Made by a program: the position numbers and the translations under genes
Assembly (NCBI RefSeq): GCF_020615385.1
Contig: NZ_JAJAVB010000022.1
Location: 90,696-154,695, forward strand
DNA: 64,000 bases
Direction: 5' to 3'
Source: Jiella soli
GTDB lineage: Bacteria > Pseudomonadota > Alphaproteobacteria > Rhizobiales > Rhizobiaceae
The notes under the pieces: generated by a model
Databases searched by the model: none
Told to the model about the DNA's origin: nothing
The model's input: the letters and a program-made list of their open reading frames with translations, nothing else
Shown: positions 62,846 to 64,000 of the stretch, in pieces
How the letters are laid out: every line of letters starts with the position of its first letter
Position numbering within the stretch: the first letter of the stretch is position 1

Positions 62846-64000
62846 CTACTCCATCACGGCCGCGTGGCCGCCCTCCTCGCTGTCGGCGGCCTGCCGCTTG
62901 GGCGGGCTCATGAAGGCGAGCAGCGGGATGGCGCAGAGCGAGATCAGCATCATCAGCTTGAAGTCGTCGACATAGGCAACCATCGCCGCCTGCGCCGAGA
63001 CGCTCTGGTTGAGGACGCTCATCAGCGTCGTCTGGTCGAGCGGGAGGCCGCCGACCGCATTGGTGAAGTTCGGGTTGAACGGCGTGATGTGCGAGACGAG
63101 GTCGGACTTCGCGATCACCATGTTGTGGGCAAGCTCCACCGAGACGATCGAGATGCCGACCGAGGAGCCGATATTGCGCAGCAGGCTGAACAGCGAGGCC
63201 GCGTCGGGGCGGAACCGCGGCTCCAGCGTCGCGAAGGCGAGCGTCGACAGGGGCACGAAGACGAGGCCGAGGCCGAGACCCTGGATGACGCCCGAGACGA
63301 CGATCGGCGTCTCGTCCATCGTCGTGGAGAAGCCGCTCATCTGGTAGAGCGAGATCGCCGTCAGGATGAGGCCCGTCAGGATCAGGAGCCGCGTGTCGAG
63401 CTTGCCGATGATCCGCCCGACCACGATCATCGAGATCATCGTGCCGACGCCGCGGGGCGCGAGGACGAGGCCGGTGGTGACGACCGGATAGCCGAGAATG
63501 TTCTGCAGCATGGGCGGCAGCAGCGCGAGTCCCGCCAGCAGGATCATGCCGACGACGAAGATCATCACCAGCGCCATCACGAGGTTCTTGTCGGTGAAGA
63601 TCTTCGGGTCGATGAAGGCGTGCTCGCGCCCGGTGATATGCAGGACGAAGGCCCACAGACCGCAGATCGCGAGGCCAAGCTCGATCCAGCATTCGGCCGA
63701 GGAGAACCAGTCCACCTGCTCGCCGCGGTCGAGGAAAAGCTGCAGCGCCCCGATGAACAGGGACAGCATGGCGAAGCCGAAGAAGTCGAAGCCGCGCTCG
63801 CGCTTCGGCGCCTTGGGCAGGAACAGGATCATGCCGGCAAGCGCCAGGATGCCGATCGGCAGGTTCACGAAGAAGACGTAGCGCCAGTTGAAGGTCTCCG
63901 TCAGCCAGCCGCCGAGCGTCGGGCCGACGATCGGGCCGACCATGATGCCGGCGCCCCAGATCGCCATGGCCGAGCCGTGCTGCTCCTTGGTATTGATGTT
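62846..64000 (-). CDS. emrB: DHA2-family MFS drug efflux permease, 5' end outside window
   Basis: EmrB/QacA-type 14-helix proton-driven exporter; 384 codons of the C-terminal three quarters are present. Reading enters the window within the motif-C region (GSAMAIWGAGIMVGPIVGPTLGGWL) and contains FNWRYVFFVNLPIGI, APRGVGTMISM and ASLFSLLRNIGSSVGIS, all typical. An emrA-type adaptor gene would be expected upstream, outside the window. Confidence 0.93.
   Translation of the reverse strand, partial: NINTKEQHGSAMAIWGAGIMVGPIVGPTLGGWLTETFNWRYVFFVNLPIGILALAGMILFLPKAPKRERGFDFFGFAMLSLFIGALQLFLDRGEQVDWFSSAECWIELGLAICGLWAFVLHITGREHAFIDPKIFTDKNLVMALVMIFVVGMILLAGLALLPPMLQNILGYPVVTTGLVLAPRGVGTMISMIVVGRIIGKLDTRLLILTGLILTAISLYQMSGFSTTMDETPIVVSGVIQGLGLGLVFVPLSTLAFATLEPRFRPDAASLFSLLRNIGSSVGISIVSVELAHNMVIAKSDLVSHITPFNPNFTNAVGGLPLDQTTLMSVLNQSVSAQAAMVAYVDDFKLMMLISLCAIPLLAFMSPPKRQAADSEEGGHAAVME

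Overview
The window looks like a chromosomal segment of a high-G+C alphaproteobacterium of the Hyphomicrobiales (Rhizobiales). The reasons are the recA–alaS pair, the CckA cell-cycle kinase next to a FliO-like gene and a one-cysteine DksA, a rhizobial-type flagellin, GTTC-type SOS half-sites, a CTTG/CTATA-type promoter and Irr-box-like sites. Family-level placement (for example Aurantimonadaceae) is a guess. No tRNA, rRNA, CRISPR array, integrase or transposase was seen. Both ends are truncated genes (alaS at the left, emrB at the right).

Layout. 0–5.7 kb: alaS, recA and the pseudouridine salvage pair psuK-psuG. 5.8–11.7 kb: cckA, a FliO-like protein with a very long disordered tail, and dksA. 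12–15.3 kb: an M42 aminopeptidase and a divergent yeiH/LysR pair. 15.4–22 kb: a D-tartrate catabolic locus (GntR repressor, TctC-TctA-TctB transporter, TtuC-type dehydrogenase, D-tartrate dehydratase). 22–27.4 kb: a 2H phosphoesterase in a lower-G+C islet, then a 3-sulfolactate degradation operon (suyA, suyB, slcC, comC) with a divergent GntR/UTRA regulator. Two copies of a ~177-bp palindromic intergenic repeat lie in these catabolic loci. 27.5–45 kb: mixed transport and maintenance genes (serine hydrolase, AbrB, CPA2 antiporter, ChrA, small proteins, Lhr-type helicase, DUF2778/Tlde1-like protein, EamA exporter, lipoprotein, flagellin).

The most interesting region is 43.2–56.2 kb. Two divergent operons share a promoter region with a tandem 18-bp repeat that resembles Irr/ICE boxes. 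Leftward are two DUF1007 proteins flanking a NicO-type metal permease (ZevA-ZevB-ZevA-like). Rightward is a tightly packed set: an unrecognised 678-aa exported protein; a 1175-aa protein combining a four-helix membrane domain with in-membrane histidines, a beta-propeller and six CXXCH haem sites; an FTR1 iron permease; a UGM-like FAD oxidoreductase; a small helical exported protein; and a GT-C-like membrane protein. I propose this is an iron-regulated, electron-transfer-coupled FTR1 iron uptake system unlike EfeUOB or FtrABCD. The role is inference; the gene order, haem motifs and permease motifs are visible.

56.2–64 kb: a possible two-gene nucleotidyltransferase module, a DUF3828-like protein, a histone-deacetylase-family amidohydrolase, msrB, a small stress-like protein, gamma-glutamyltransferase, a SHOCT protein and emrB.
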